From NCBI RefSeq assembly GCF_030295425.1, contig NZ_AP027081.1, positions 3,145,001 through 3,209,000 on the forward strand: a stretch of 64,000 bases of DNA, read 5' to 3'. Of the stretch, positions 12,036-20,552 are shown in pieces. The stretch comes from Mesoterricola sediminis. GTDB taxonomy: Bacteria > Acidobacteriota > Holophagae > Holophagales > Holophagaceae. Position 1 is the stretch's first letter. Every line of letters begins with the position of its first letter. Under the pieces are notes generated by a model. That model was not told the DNA's origin and did no database searches. It saw only the letters and a list, made by a program, of their open reading frames with translations. Position numbers and translations under genes: made by a program.

Positions 12036-13796
12036 ATGTCCCAACTTTCAACACTCATCAAGGGCAAAGGCTCCAAGCAGCTGGGCCGGATCACGGTGCT
12101 CGACGCGTCGCTGCTGGAGGACGAGACCCCTGAGTCCCAGGAGTTTCTCGATGCCCTTCAGGGTGAGACCCGGGCGCTCCGCGAGGAGGAGGTCGTCCGC
12201 GGCGTGGTCGTCGAGATCCGCGGCAAGGACGTCATCATCGACATCGGGTACAAGGGCTCGGGCACGGTGAACCTGGACGAGTTCAACAACCCCGACGGCA
12301 CCGTCGGCGTGGCCGTCGGCGACGTGGTCGAAGTGCTCCTCGAGCACCTCGAGGACCAGAACGGCAACGTCCGCCTGAGCCGCGAGCGCGCCGAGAAGAT
12401 GAAGATCTGGGACGAGGTGGAGAAGGCCTTCCGCGCCAACCTCACCGTCCACGGCGTCGTGCTGGAGAAGGTGAAGGGCGGCCTGGCCGTCGACATCGGC
12501 ATCCGCGCGTTCCTGCCCGGCAGCCAGGTCGACACGAAGCCCGTGCGCAACCTGGATCCGTACCTCGGCAAGTCCTTCGACATGAAGGTCATCAAGGTGA
12601 ACCGCCGCCGGGGCAACATCGTCCTGAGCCGCAAGCTCTTCCTCGAGACCATCAACGCGAACCTGAAGGAAGAGACGCTGGCCGGCCTCGAGGAAGGCAA
12701 GCTGGTCGAGGGCACCGTCAAGAACATCACCGAGTACGGCGCCTTCGTCGACCTCGGCGGCGTGGACGGCCTGCTGCACATCACCGACATGTCCTGGGGC
12801 CGCCTGAACCACCCCAGCGAGATGTTCCAGGTGGGCGACAAGGTCGAGGTGGCCATCCTCAAGTACGACAAGGACACCGAGCGCGTGTCCCTGGGCTACA
12901 AGCAGAAGTTCGCCGATCCCTGGCTCACCGTCGAGGACCGCTACCCGGTCAACGCCACGGTCAAGGGCAAGGTCGTCTCGATCACCGACTACGGCGCCTT
13001 CGTGGAGCTGGAGCCCGGCGTCGAGGGCCTGGTGCACGTCTCCGAGATGAGCTGGACCAAGAAGGTCAAGTCCGCCAAGGGCATGGTCAACCTCGGCGAC
13101 ATGGTCGAGGCCCAGATCCTGCAGGTGGATCCCGAGAGCCGCCGCATCAGCCTCGGCATGAAGCAGATCACCCCCAACCCCTGGATGGAGGTCGCCGAGA
13201 AGTACCAGATCGGCCAGGTGGTGAACGGCACCGTCCGCAACATCACCGAGTTCGGCGCCTTCGTCGAGCTGGAGGAGGGCATCGACGGCCTGATCCACGT
13301 CTCCGACTTCAGCTGGACCAAGAAGATCAAGCACCCCGGCGAAGTGGTCAAGAAGGGCGACACCGTCACCGCCAAGGTCCTCAGCCTGGATCCCCTGAAC
13401 CAGCGCATGAGCCTGGGCGTCAAGCAGATGGAACCCAACGTCTGGGAGATCTTCTTCGAAGGCCACCACGTGGGCGACACCATCACCGGCCGCATCGCGC
13501 GCCTGACCGACTTCGGCGCCTTCGTCGACCTCGGCGAGGGGATCGAGGGCCTGGTGCACGTCTCCGAGCTCAGCCGCAAGCGGGTCGAGGAGATCACCAA
13601 GGAGTTCGCCCCCGGCCAGGAGCTCACGATGAAGATCGTGAAGCTGGATCCCACCGAGCACCGCATCGGCCTCTCGGTCAAGCAGTACGAGATGGACCAG
13701 GAGCGCGGCGACCTCGAGGCCGCCAAGAGCAGCCTGCAGCCCTTCAAGAAGGCCACCCTGGCTGACGCGTTCAAGAACGTGGAGCGCGAGGACTAG
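12036..13796 (+). CDS. rpsA: 30S ribosomal protein S1
   Basis: 586 residues from ATG 12036 with GAGGTGG upstream. Six S1 (OB-fold) RNA-binding domains are visible in order, the last four strongly conserved with the G(T/K)V..IT(E/D)(Y/F)GAFV(D/E)L signature. S1 binds mRNA on the 30S platform and helps initiation on structured or weak-SD messages. An extended acidic N-terminus precedes domain 1. The coding region is more AA/GA rich in third positions than its neighbours, as expected for a highly expressed gene. Followed by a strong intrinsic terminator; its last 48 coding bases are duplicated downstream. Confidence 0.97.
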   Translation: MSQLSTLIKGKGSKQLGRITVLDASLLEDETPESQEFLDALQGETRALREEEVVRGVVVEIRGKDVIIDIGYKGSGTVNLDEFNNPDGTVGVAVGDVVEVLLEHLEDQNGNVRLSRERAEKMKIWDEVEKAFRANLTVHGVVLEKVKGGLAVDIGIRAFLPGSQVDTKPVRNLDPYLGKSFDMKVIKVNRRRGNIVLSRKLFLETINANLKEETLAGLEEGKLVEGTVKNITEYGAFVDLGGVDGLLHITDMSWGRLNHPSEMFQVGDKVEVAILKYDKDTERVSLGYKQKFADPWLTVEDRYPVNATVKGKVVSITDYGAFVELEPGVEGLVHVSEMSWTKKVKSAKGMVNLGDMVEAQILQVDPESRRISLGMKQITPNPWMEVAEKYQIGQVVNGTVRNITEFGAFVELEEGIDGLIHVSDFSWTKKIKHPGEVVKKGDTVTAKVLSLDPLNQRMSLGVKQMEPNVWEIFFEGHHVGDTITGRIARLTDFGAFVDLGEGIEGLVHVSELSRKRVEEITKEFAPGQELTMKIVKLDPTEHRIGLSVKQYEMDQERGDLEAAKSSLQPFKKATLADAFKNVERED

Positions 13797-13813
13797 TTCC
13801 TCCGCTTCCCCAG

Positions 13814-13839
13814 AAAAGGCGCCCGCGAGGGCGCCTTTT
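13814..13839 (+). terminator. Intrinsic terminator of rpsA
   Basis: AAAAGGCGCC-CGCGAG-GGCGCCTTTT: a 10-bp perfect stem ending in a T-run, 17 nt after the rpsA stop. Symmetric, so it can act in both directions. Confidence 0.9.
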
Positions 13840-13873
13840 CGTTGTCGAAGGGGTCTGAGCCCGCAGGGCGAAG

Positions 13874-13921
13874 AAGAAGGCCACCCTGGCTGACGCGTTC
13901 AAGAACGTGGAGCGCGAGGAC
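13874..13921 (+). repeat. 48-bp duplicate of the rpsA 3' end
   Basis: Exact copy of 13746-13793 (the last 48 sense bases of rpsA, coding KKATLADAFKNVERED) located 128 bp downstream, beyond the terminator. The copy lacks the stop codon (GAC is followed by CAGG) and is out of frame with rpsA. It is not part of a recognisable gene. Confidence 0.95.
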
Positions 13922-13989
13922 CAGGCTTCCCCCTTTCCTTTGTTCCCGCGGCCCTCCGGGCGATAATGGGGATCTGCCCCGGAGCCCCC

Positions 13990-14538
13990 ATGCGCCTTGC
14001 CGCCCTCCTGCCCCTCGCGTCCTGCCTCCTGCTCGCCCAGGCCCCCCGGGAGGCCGATCGCCTCGCCCAGGAGGGGCATTGGCTCCCGGAGAAGTGGGCC
14101 GCCCACGCGGCCCTCCTCGGCAAGCCCGCCCCGAAGCTGGACCTGTCGGGCTGGATCAACGGGGAGGTCCCGCCGGCCGCCCTGAAGGGCAAGGTGGTCA
14201 TCGTGGACTTCTGGGCCACCTGGTGCGGCCCCTGCCTGCGCTCCATCCCCCACAACAACGAGATGGCCGCCAAGTACAAGGACCGCGGCGTGGTGCTGGT
14301 CGCGGCGTGCGGCAGCGGCCGCGGCGAGGAGAAGATGCCGGACGTCGTGAAGGACCGCGGGATCCGCTACCCCACGGCCCACCCCACCGCCGAGACGACC
14401 CGTGCCTGGGGCGTGGCCTACTGGCCCACCTACGCCGTCATCGACCGCACGGGCACCCTCCGGGCCCTGGGGGTCCAGCCCGAGTACGTCGAGCGGATCG
14501 TCGACGCCGTCCTCGCCGAGGACGCGCCGGTCCGTTGA
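13990..14538 (+). CDS. TlpA-like periplasmic thioredoxin
   Basis: 182 residues from ATG 13990. The N-terminus MRLAALLPLASCLLLAQA is a signal peptide; the Cys at position 12 is not in a clear lipobox. A thioredoxin fold follows with the WATWCGPC active site (Cys79, Cys82) and the cis-Pro region AYWPTYAVIDRTG. TlpA/ResA family members are membrane-side reductants for cytochrome maturation or general thiol repair. Stands alone between rpsA and the hemolysin III gene. Confidence 0.88.
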   Translation: MRLAALLPLASCLLLAQAPREADRLAQEGHWLPEKWAAHAALLGKPAPKLDLSGWINGEVPPAALKGKVVIVDFWATWCGPCLRSIPHNNEMAAKYKDRGVVLVAACGSGRGEEKMPDVVKDRGIRYPTAHPTAETTRAWGVAYWPTYAVIDRTGTLRALGVQPEYVERIVDAVLAEDAPVR

Positions 14539-14596
14539 GCCCCGCGGGGGGCGCGGACCCGCGCCCAACTGTGCGATGATGCGGGGGAGGACTTCC

Positions 14597-15250
14597 ATGG
14601 AACCCCACCCCGAGAGCAATGGGCGCGCGGCGGAACTCGCCAACAGCCTCACCCACGGCATCGGCGCCGCCCTGGGCGTCGCCGCCCTCGTCCTGATGGT
14701 CGTTTTCGCGAGCCTGCGCGGCACCGCCCGGCACATCGTGGGGGCCGCCATCTTCGGGTCGGCCCTCGTCCTGCTCTACACCATGAGCACCCTCTACCAC
14801 GCTTTCCGGGGCCCCCGGGTGAAGCGGGTCTTCAAGATCCTGGACCACAACGCGATCTTCGTGCTGATCGCCGGCACCTACACCCCCTTCTGCCTGGCGT
14901 CCCTGCGCGGCGGCTGGGGCTGGAGCATCTTCGGGGTCATCTGGGGCCTCGCCGTCCTGGGCATCACCTTCAAGAGCATCTTCATCAGCCGCCTGGGGTG
15001 GCTCTCCACCGCCGTCTACCTGGGCATGGGCTGGCTCGTGATCATCGCCGCGCGGCCCCTGGCCGCGTCCCTGTCGCCGGGCGGACTCGCCTGGCTCCTG
15101 GGCGGCGGCGTCTTCTACAGCGCGGGCGTCGCCTTCTACGCCTGGAAGTCCCTCAAGTACCACCACGCCGTCTGGCACCTGTTCGTGCTGGGCGGCAGCC
15201 TCTGCCACGTCGTGGCGGTGCTCTTCTTCGTCATCCCGAGGCCCGCGTGA
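14597..15250 (+). CDS. Hemolysin III family (PAQR-like) membrane protein
   Basis: 217 residues from ATG 14597, with GGGGGAGG upstream. Seven hydrophobic segments and the family's polar motifs are present: NSLTHGIGA, STLYHAF, DHNAIFVLIAGTYTPF and C-terminal HAVWHLFVLGGSLCH, whose His residues are the putative zinc ligands of the PAQR fold. Bacterial function is unclear; the haemolysin name is historical. Its TGA overlaps the GTG start of the next gene (GTGA). Confidence 0.92.
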   Translation: MEPHPESNGRAAELANSLTHGIGAALGVAALVLMVVFASLRGTARHIVGAAIFGSALVLLYTMSTLYHAFRGPRVKRVFKILDHNAIFVLIAGTYTPFCLASLRGGWGWSIFGVIWGLAVLGITFKSIFISRLGWLSTAVYLGMGWLVIIAARPLAASLSPGGLAWLLGGGVFYSAGVAFYAWKSLKYHHAVWHLFVLGGSLCHVVAVLFFVIPRPA

Positions 15251-15984
15251 GCCTGGACCGCGTCCAGGGCCTCCCGGGCCACGAGGCCTGGGGGGGCCGC
15301 CTGGAGGCCCTGGCCGGCCATCCCGGCCCCCTCTGGATCTTCGGGGAGACCGGCACCGGCGTGAGCACCCTGGGCGCGTGGCTGGCGGGGACCTCGGGCC
15401 GCGCCTTCCTGGACGACGCCGACCGCCTCTCGGAGGACGATCTCCTGGCCTGGCTGGACGCGAACCCCCGCGGCGTCCTGGGCGCCCACCTGGACCCCGA
15501 GGCCCCGGCCCGGGCCCGGGCCGCCTCCCGCTGCCTCGCCTTCCGCCTCCCCACCCTGGAGGAGGCGCCGGACAGCGTGCAGCGCTGTTTCTGGACCCTC
15601 GCCCGGGAGGAGGCCGTGGCGCCGCCCCTGCCGCCGGCCCTGGCGGCCCTGCCCTGTCCCGGGAACCTGCGGGGCCTCCGGAACCGCCTCGTGCGCTGGC
15701 GGCTCCTGGGCCAGCTCCCCGAGGACCCGGCGCCCCGGCTGCCCCTGGACCAGGACGACCTGGCCGCCAATCTGCACGCCCTCGAGCGGCTCCTGCTCCA
15801 CCGCGCCCTGCGCCGCGCCTATGGCAACCGCCTGGAGGCCGCCAAGCGCATGGGCGTCAGCCGCCGTCACCTCTACCTCCTCATCGCCCGCCACGGCGAT
15901 CCCGTCCGGGGGGAGGCGCCCACCCACGAGGGGCCCAAGCGGCTCCGGCGCTCCCAGCATTCCCGGAATCCGCTCCATCCCTGA
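15247..15984 (+). CDS. Degenerate sigma54-activator-like ATPase with Fis HTH
   Basis: 245 residues from GTG 15247, overlapping the previous stop. The N-terminal part looks like a shrunken NtrC-type AAA+ domain: GETGTGVSTLGAWL resembles Walker A but lacks the Lys, FLDDADRLSEDD resembles Walker B, and PGNLRGLRNRL resembles the PGN(I/V)RELxN motif; GAFTGA is absent. The C-terminus NRLEAAKRMGVSRRHLYLLI is a clear Fis-type helix-turn-helix. It probably binds DNA without ATP-driven sigma54 remodelling. It lies 25 nt upstream of a full NtrC-type regulator and may be cotranscribed with it. Confidence 0.75.
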   Translation: MSLDRVQGLPGHEAWGGRLEALAGHPGPLWIFGETGTGVSTLGAWLAGTSGRAFLDDADRLSEDDLLAWLDANPRGVLGAHLDPEAPARARAASRCLAFRLPTLEEAPDSVQRCFWTLAREEAVAPPLPPALAALPCPGNLRGLRNRLVRWRLLGQLPEDPAPRLPLDQDDLAANLHALERLLLHRALRRAYGNRLEAAKRMGVSRRHLYLLIARHGDPVRGEAPTHEGPKRLRRSQHSRNPLHP

Positions 15985-16009
15985 TAATGGTCCTAGGACA
16001 AGGCTGAAC

Positions 16010-17530
16010 ATGGCGAACCCTTTGCGAGTGCTTGTTGTGGACGACGACCCCGGCATGAGGGAGGGCATGGCCCTCAGCCTCAAGCGCGCCGGCTTCGTCA
16101 CGGAGCAGGCCCGTTCGGGCGAGGACGCGCTGCGGCTGACCCGGCCCGGGGCCTTCGACGCGGTCGTCACCGACCTGCGCATGACCGGCATGGACGGCCT
16201 CCAGCTCACGGCCCGCCTGAAGGCCCTGGATTCGGGCCTCCCCGTGCTCCTGGTGACGGCCTTCGGCAGCCTGGACACGGCCCGCGAGGCCATGCGGCTG
16301 GGCGCCTTCGACTACCTCTCCAAGCCCTTCGGGCCGGACGAGCTGGTGCAGGCCGTGAAAAAGGCCATCCGCAGCGACGACCGCCTGCGGGCCGAGGCCC
16401 CCGGCGAAGCGCCCGTCATCCTCACCCAGGACCCGGCCCTGGCCGAGACCCTGGCCCTCGCCCGGCGCGCCGCGGACAGCAAGGCCACCATCCTCATCCA
16501 GGCGGAGAGCGGCACCGGCAAGGAGCTCCTGGCCAAGCTCATCCACGCCTCCAGCCCCCGGCGCAAGGCCGCCTTCGTGGCCATCAACTGCGCGGCCATC
16601 CCCGAGAACCTGCTGGAATCCGAACTCTTCGGCTATGAGAAGGGGGCCTTCACCGGCGCCACGTCCGCCAAGCCGGGCCGCTTCGAGCAGGCGGAAGGCG
16701 GGACCCTCGTCCTCGACGAGATCGGCGAGCTGCCCCTGGCCCTTCAGGGCAAGCTGCTGCGGGCCATCCAGGAGCGCACCGTGGACCGCCTCGGCGGGAG
16801 CCGGCCCATCGCCGTGGACGTGCGGCTCATCGCCCTCACCAACCGGGACCTGGCCACCGAAGTGAAGGAAGGCCGGTTCCGGGAGGACCTCTACTACCGC
16901 CTCAACGTCATCCCCCTGCGCCTGCCCCCCCTGCGGGAGCGCCCCGCCGACCTGGAGCTCCTGGCCCTCCACTTCGCCGAGCGGTACTCCCGGGAGAACG
17001 ACCGCCCCACACCCGCCCTGGCCCCCAGCTTCCGGGAGGCCCTGGGCCGCCACGGCTGGCCCGGCAACATCCGGGAGCTGGAGAACGCCATCCAGCGCTG
17101 CGTCGTCCTGAACCCGGGCGACGCGCTCACCGGCGCCGACCTGGCCTGGCTCCTGGGCCCCGAGGGCCTGGAGGGCCTGCCCGACGATGCCGAGCTCCCC
17201 CCGCCGCCCGTGATGGCCGCCCCCGCGGCGCCCCTCCCCGCCCCGCCGCCGCCCCCCGTCCCGGCCGGCCGGGACCTGCGCGTCGCCGATCCCCACGAGC
17301 CCCTCAAGGGCGTGCCCCTGGGCACCCTCGTGGCCCTGCCCCTGGGCATCCCCCTGCCCGAGTTGGAGCGGTTCTGGCTGCTCTCCACCCTCTGGGCCCT
17401 GGAGGGGAACCGCACCCACTGCTCCCAGAAGCTCGAGATCGCGCTGCGCACCGTCCGCAACAAGATCAACGAGTACCGGGAGGCCGGCTTCGAGATCCCC
17501 GCCAGCGGCCACGGCCGGGACACCGACTAG
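16010..17530 (+). CDS. NtrC-family sigma54-dependent response regulator
   Basis: 506 residues from ATG 16010. Receiver domain 1-120 with acidic pocket D11-D13, phospho-acceptor Asp55 and Lys105. The AAA+ domain has Walker A AESGTGKE (165-172), the sigma54-contact loop GAFTGA (212-217), Walker B LVLDEIG (233-239) and PGNIRELENA. A Pro/Ala-rich linker (about 395-430) precedes the C-terminal Fis-like HTH (LEGNRTHCSQKLEIALRTV). No cognate kinase is adjacent, so it is an orphan regulator; the partner gene is the degenerate homologue upstream. Confidence 0.95.
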   Translation: MANPLRVLVVDDDPGMREGMALSLKRAGFVTEQARSGEDALRLTRPGAFDAVVTDLRMTGMDGLQLTARLKALDSGLPVLLVTAFGSLDTAREAMRLGAFDYLSKPFGPDELVQAVKKAIRSDDRLRAEAPGEAPVILTQDPALAETLALARRAADSKATILIQAESGTGKELLAKLIHASSPRRKAAFVAINCAAIPENLLESELFGYEKGAFTGATSAKPGRFEQAEGGTLVLDEIGELPLALQGKLLRAIQERTVDRLGGSRPIAVDVRLIALTNRDLATEVKEGRFREDLYYRLNVIPLRLPPLRERPADLELLALHFAERYSRENDRPTPALAPSFREALGRHGWPGNIRELENAIQRCVVLNPGDALTGADLAWLLGPEGLEGLPDDAELPPPPVMAAPAAPLPAPPPPPVPAGRDLRVADPHEPLKGVPLGTLVALPLGIPLPELERFWLLSTLWALEGNRTHCSQKLEIALRTVRNKINEYREAGFEIPASGHGRDTD

Positions 17531-17559
17531 GGCAGGCCGCCGGAACCGGAGCCGCCCCT

Positions 17560-17624
17560 CACCCTGACCTCGGCCGGGAGGGCCGCTCGAGCCGCGCCCG
17601 ATCAACCGCCGCATCCGGGCCGAG
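17560..17624 (+). repeat. Dispersed degenerate 65-bp repeat, copy A
   Basis: Aligns without gaps to 46738-46802 at about 50 of 65 positions by eye (shared words CACCCTG, GCCGGGA, ATCAA, ATCCGGGC). It lies in the gap between the NtrC-type gene and the permease gene. Origin unknown; it could be a degenerate extragenic repeat family. Confidence 0.5.
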
Positions 17625-17670
17625 GCGGCTTCGGGGTCCAGCGCGCCGAACGCGGGTTGGTGAACATCAA

Positions 17671-17685
17671 CAATAACAATTATTG
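17671..17685. promoter_or_regulatory. Inverted repeat upstream of permease gene
   Basis: CAATAA-CAA-TTATTG, a perfect 6-bp inverted repeat in an AT-rich island about 80 bp upstream of the permease start. Candidate operator; the regulator is unknown. Confidence 0.4.
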
Positions 17686-17765
17686 AAGATCCTTCCTCCG
17701 GAACCGGGCGCCCCCCGGCTGCACTCCTCTCCCGACCCCTCCGGGTTCGTGAAAGGGGGCCGCGC

Positions 17766-19475
17766 TTGGTCAAGCAGCTCATCCTGATGAAAACCCCAAC
17801 CCACTTCAGGCGGGAGGCGGAGGCCGCGGGGCGGGCGGGGCTGACCCGCAGCCTGGGCCTCTTCAGCCTGATCATGCTGGGCCTTGGGCTGGTGGTGGGC
17901 GCGGGCATCTTCTCCATCCCCGGCATCGCCGCGGCCCGCTATGCCGGCCCCGGCATCGTCTACAGCTTCCTGGCGGCGGGGGCCCTCTGTACGGTGGCGG
18001 GCCTCTGCTACGCGGAGATGGTGGGCCTCGTGCCCGGCGCCGGCTCCGCCTACGCCTACACCTACGCCTCCCTGGGGGAGTTCCCGGCCTGGGTCGTGGG
18101 CTGGAGCCTCTGCCTGGAATACGGCCTGGGCGCCGTGCTCGTGTCCGTGGCCTGGTCCGGCTACCTCACCTCCCTGCTCCAGGACACCCTGGGCCTGCGC
18201 CTGCCGGACGCCCTGCGCCTCCTCTCCTGCGGGCCCCTGGACACGGTCGTCCTCTCCAGCGGCGCCGCGGCGCGGGGCCTCTGGAACCTGCCGGCGACCC
18301 TCCTGCCCCTCCTGCTCACCGCCGTGCTGGTCCGCGGCGCCCGGGGCGGGGCCCGGCTCAACAACGCCATCGTGGTCCTCAAGCTCGTGGTCATCGCCGT
18401 CTTCGTGGCCCTGGGCATCGGCCTCGTCACCCGGGACAACCTGGTCGCCGACCCCGCGGCCCGGGGCCTCCTGGCCCTGGTCCCCGCCCGGGAGGTGGCC
18501 CAGGAGGGCGCGCGCTACGGCTGGGGCGCCGGGGGCGTGCTCACCGCCGTGGGGGTGGTCTTCCTCTCCTACATCGGCTTCGACGCCGTGAGCACGGCCA
18601 GCCTCGAGGCCCGCAAACCCAAGCGGGACGTGCCCGCGGGCATCCTCGCCACCATCGCCGTGAGCACCCTGCTCTACGCGCTGGTGGCCCTCGTCCTCAC
18701 CGGCATCGTGCCCTTCCGGGACCTGGGCCGGGAGCCCCTGGCCCACGGCATCGACACCATCATCCGGCAGCGGGGCTGGAGCGCCGGGACCGGCCTCGCC
18801 CTCGCCGCCTTCGTGAAGGGCGGCGCCCTGGCGGGCCTCACCAGCGGCGTCCTCGTGACCCTGATGGGCCAGGCGCGGATCCTCTTCGCCCTGGGCCAGG
18901 ACGGCCTCCTGCCCTGGTTCGGCCGTCTGGATCCCGCCACGGGCGGCCCCCGCACGGCCACCCTCGCGGTCGGCCCCCTCGCCGCCGTGGCGGCCGGGCT
19001 CCTGCCCCTCCCCCTCCTCTCCGAGCTGGTCTCCCTCGGCACCCTCCTGGCCTTCGCCCTCGTGTGCGCCGCCGTGCCCATCCTGCGGCGAACCCGGCCA
19101 ACGGCCGATCGCCCCTTCCGGGCCCCCTGCCCGGCCCTCCTGGGGCCCCTGGGGGCGGCCACCGCCCTGTTCCTCATGGCCCAGATGCCCGGCCCCACCT
19201 GGCTGCGGTTCGGAGCCTGGCTCTACGCGGGCTGCGCCATCTACTTCCTCTACGGGCGCCGGCACAGCCGCCTCCAGGCCGCCGAGGGCGCCGCCTTCGG
19301 CAGTCCCTGGCTGGACGCCCTGGCCCTGGCCGTCCATCTCACCGCCGTGGGGGCCTGCGCCTGGGGCCTCCAGGCGGGCTGGCATGGCCTCATGCTCGCC
19401 TTCGAGGCGGGCCTCGCCCTCTGGACCGCTTACGCCCTCGTCACCAACGACGCGCCGGCGCCGGACGGGGCGTGA
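17766..19475 (+). CDS. APC superfamily amino-acid permease (CAT type)
   Basis: 569 residues if started at TTG 17766, which has GAAAGGGGG 7-10 nt upstream; ATG 17787 is the alternative and is not preceded by a ribosome site. The N-terminal helix motif GLGLVVGAGIF is the APC substrate-binding signature, followed by about 12-14 hydrophobic helices and the cytoplasmic-loop motif FLSYIGFDAVSTASLEARKP typical of cationic amino-acid transporter (CAT) members. The likely role is proton-coupled uptake of an amino acid; the substrate cannot be told from sequence alone. Confidence 0.92.
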   Translation: MVKQLILMKTPTHFRREAEAAGRAGLTRSLGLFSLIMLGLGLVVGAGIFSIPGIAAARYAGPGIVYSFLAAGALCTVAGLCYAEMVGLVPGAGSAYAYTYASLGEFPAWVVGWSLCLEYGLGAVLVSVAWSGYLTSLLQDTLGLRLPDALRLLSCGPLDTVVLSSGAAARGLWNLPATLLPLLLTAVLVRGARGGARLNNAIVVLKLVVIAVFVALGIGLVTRDNLVADPAARGLLALVPAREVAQEGARYGWGAGGVLTAVGVVFLSYIGFDAVSTASLEARKPKRDVPAGILATIAVSTLLYALVALVLTGIVPFRDLGREPLAHGIDTIIRQRGWSAGTGLALAAFVKGGALAGLTSGVLVTLMGQARILFALGQDGLLPWFGRLDPATGGPRTATLAVGPLAAVAAGLLPLPLLSELVSLGTLLAFALVCAAVPILRRTRPTADRPFRAPCPALLGPLGAATALFLMAQMPGPTWLRFGAWLYAGCAIYFLYGRRHSRLQAAEGAAFGSPWLDALALAVHLTAVGACAWGLQAGWHGLMLAFEAGLALWTAYALVTNDAPAPDGA

Positions 19476-19509
19476 ACCCGGATTCCTTCCCTTTCCAGGT
19501 CAGAAGAGC

Positions 19510-19539
19510 TTGCCAAACGAAAAAATTGATTAATATTTT
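19510..19539 (+). promoter_or_regulatory. Predicted sigma70-type promoter
   Basis: TTGCCA (19510-19515) and an A/T-rich -10 region TAATATTTTAT beginning at 19531; taking TATTTT (19534-19539) gives 18-nt spacing, and ATATTT (19533-19538) gives 17. It sits 23-30 nt before the start of the DUF2914-like gene, in a sharply AT-rich island. Confidence 0.45.
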
Positions 19540-19561
19540 ATTCATCCTTCAAGGAGATGCC

Positions 19562-19984
19562 ATGTCCCTGCGTTCCGTCCTGCCCGTCCTGCTCTGCGCC
19601 GCCCTGGCGCAGGCGGTCCCCGCGGCCCGCGCCGCCGAAGGCGCCGCCACCGAGGCCGAGGTCAAGGCCTGCACCGGCGTCGAGAAGTTCGCCCCCACCG
19701 GCGAGGCGACGGCGTTCAAGGTCGCCCCCGGCACCCGCATCTACGCCTGGGCCCGGGTCCAGGGCGAGGCGGGCCGCGTCGCCGAGGGCACCCAGGTCTT
19801 CGTGGCCTTCAGCCGGGACGGCAAGGAGCTGTTCCGACAGGCCCTCGCCCTGCCCCACGTGCCCTATCGCACCCAGGCCTACCGCACCTTCCGGAAGGGC
19901 GACGAGGGCGCCTGGACGGTCGAGGTGCTGGACGCCGAGGGCAAGGCCCTGGGCAAGGCCGCGTTCGACGTCGCCTTCGAGTGA
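19562..19984 (+). CDS. DUF2914-like secreted protein
   Basis: 140 residues from ATG 19562 with AAGGAGA upstream. Signal peptide 1-25 (ends AARAAEG). The mature domain has the DUF2914 pattern: RIYAWARVQGE, then HVPYRTQAYRTFRKGDEGAWTVEVLDAEGKAL, an all-beta fold. The family is common in Deltaproteobacteria and Acidobacteria with unknown function. Monocistronic, and convergent with rimM. Confidence 0.8.
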   Translation: MSLRSVLPVLLCAALAQAVPAARAAEGAATEAEVKACTGVEKFAPTGEATAFKVAPGTRIYAWARVQGEAGRVAEGTQVFVAFSRDGKELFRQALALPHVPYRTQAYRTFRKGDEGAWTVEVLDAEGKALGKAAFDVAFE

Positions 19985-20003
19985 CCCGGGCCTCCGGGGC
20001 CCC

Positions 20004-20552
20004 TCAGTCCCGGTCCAGGTCCAGCAGGCCCGGGGGGGGGTCCAGGTCGATGCGGCGCGCCGCCCAGTCGATCTGGAACCAGGCCTTGATGTAGGGGACG
20101 TCCCGCTGGCCGGTCCGGCCCGGGCGCAGGTCCCGCAGGACGACCATGTCGTACCCCATGGGCGTGGGGTCCAGGCGGAGCACCTCGCCCACCAGCGCCC
20201 CGGCCACGTACACCTGGCAACCGGCCCACTCGTGGCGGAAGGACTCGCCCTCCTCCCGTTCCACGGCCTCGTCGGGGGCCCACAGGGCCCAGCCCTTGAA
20301 GGGCTCGGCCGCGGTGCGGTCGGGGATGCCCTCGAAGCTCACGCAGGCCCGGTCCTGGTGGAACCGGAAGGTCCGCACCCGGATCCGCCGCGCCTCCGCG
20401 GGGGGCGTCCCGGCCTCGGCCAGGTCGAGCGACGGGGGCGCCAGCACCAGCTCCCCCATCGTCTCCAGTTTCTCCGGCGCGTCCATCACCTCGTGCAGGA
20501 GGAACTCGCCCTTGAGTCCCTGCACCTTCGCGAGGTGGGCCAGGAGGAACAT
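20004..20552 (-). CDS. rimM: 16S rRNA processing protein RimM
   Basis: 182 residues from ATG 20552, overlapping the khpA stop as ATGA. The N-terminal RimM domain starts FLLAHLAKVQGLKGEFLL, close to the usual (G)xxxxxHGLKGEvrv although His is replaced by Gln. The C-terminal PRC-barrel domain includes YVAGALVGEVLRLDPTPMGYDMVV and ends with DVPYIKAWFQIDWAARRI. RimM binds S19 and assists 30S head assembly. Last gene of the rpsP operon; trmD and rplS, which usually follow, are absent here. Confidence 0.88.
   Translation of the reverse strand: MFLLAHLAKVQGLKGEFLLHEVMDAPEKLETMGELVLAPPSLDLAEAGTPPAEARRIRVRTFRFHQDRACVSFEGIPDRTAAEPFKGWALWAPDEAVEREEGESFRHEWAGCQVYVAGALVGEVLRLDPTPMGYDMVVLRDLRPGRTGQRDVPYIKAWFQIDWAARRIDLDPPPGLLDLDRD

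Noticed and set aside
9330-12044. 904-codon open frame opposite the propeller gene
   Set aside because: Shadow of the plus-strand gene, Gly/Pro-rich with no motif.
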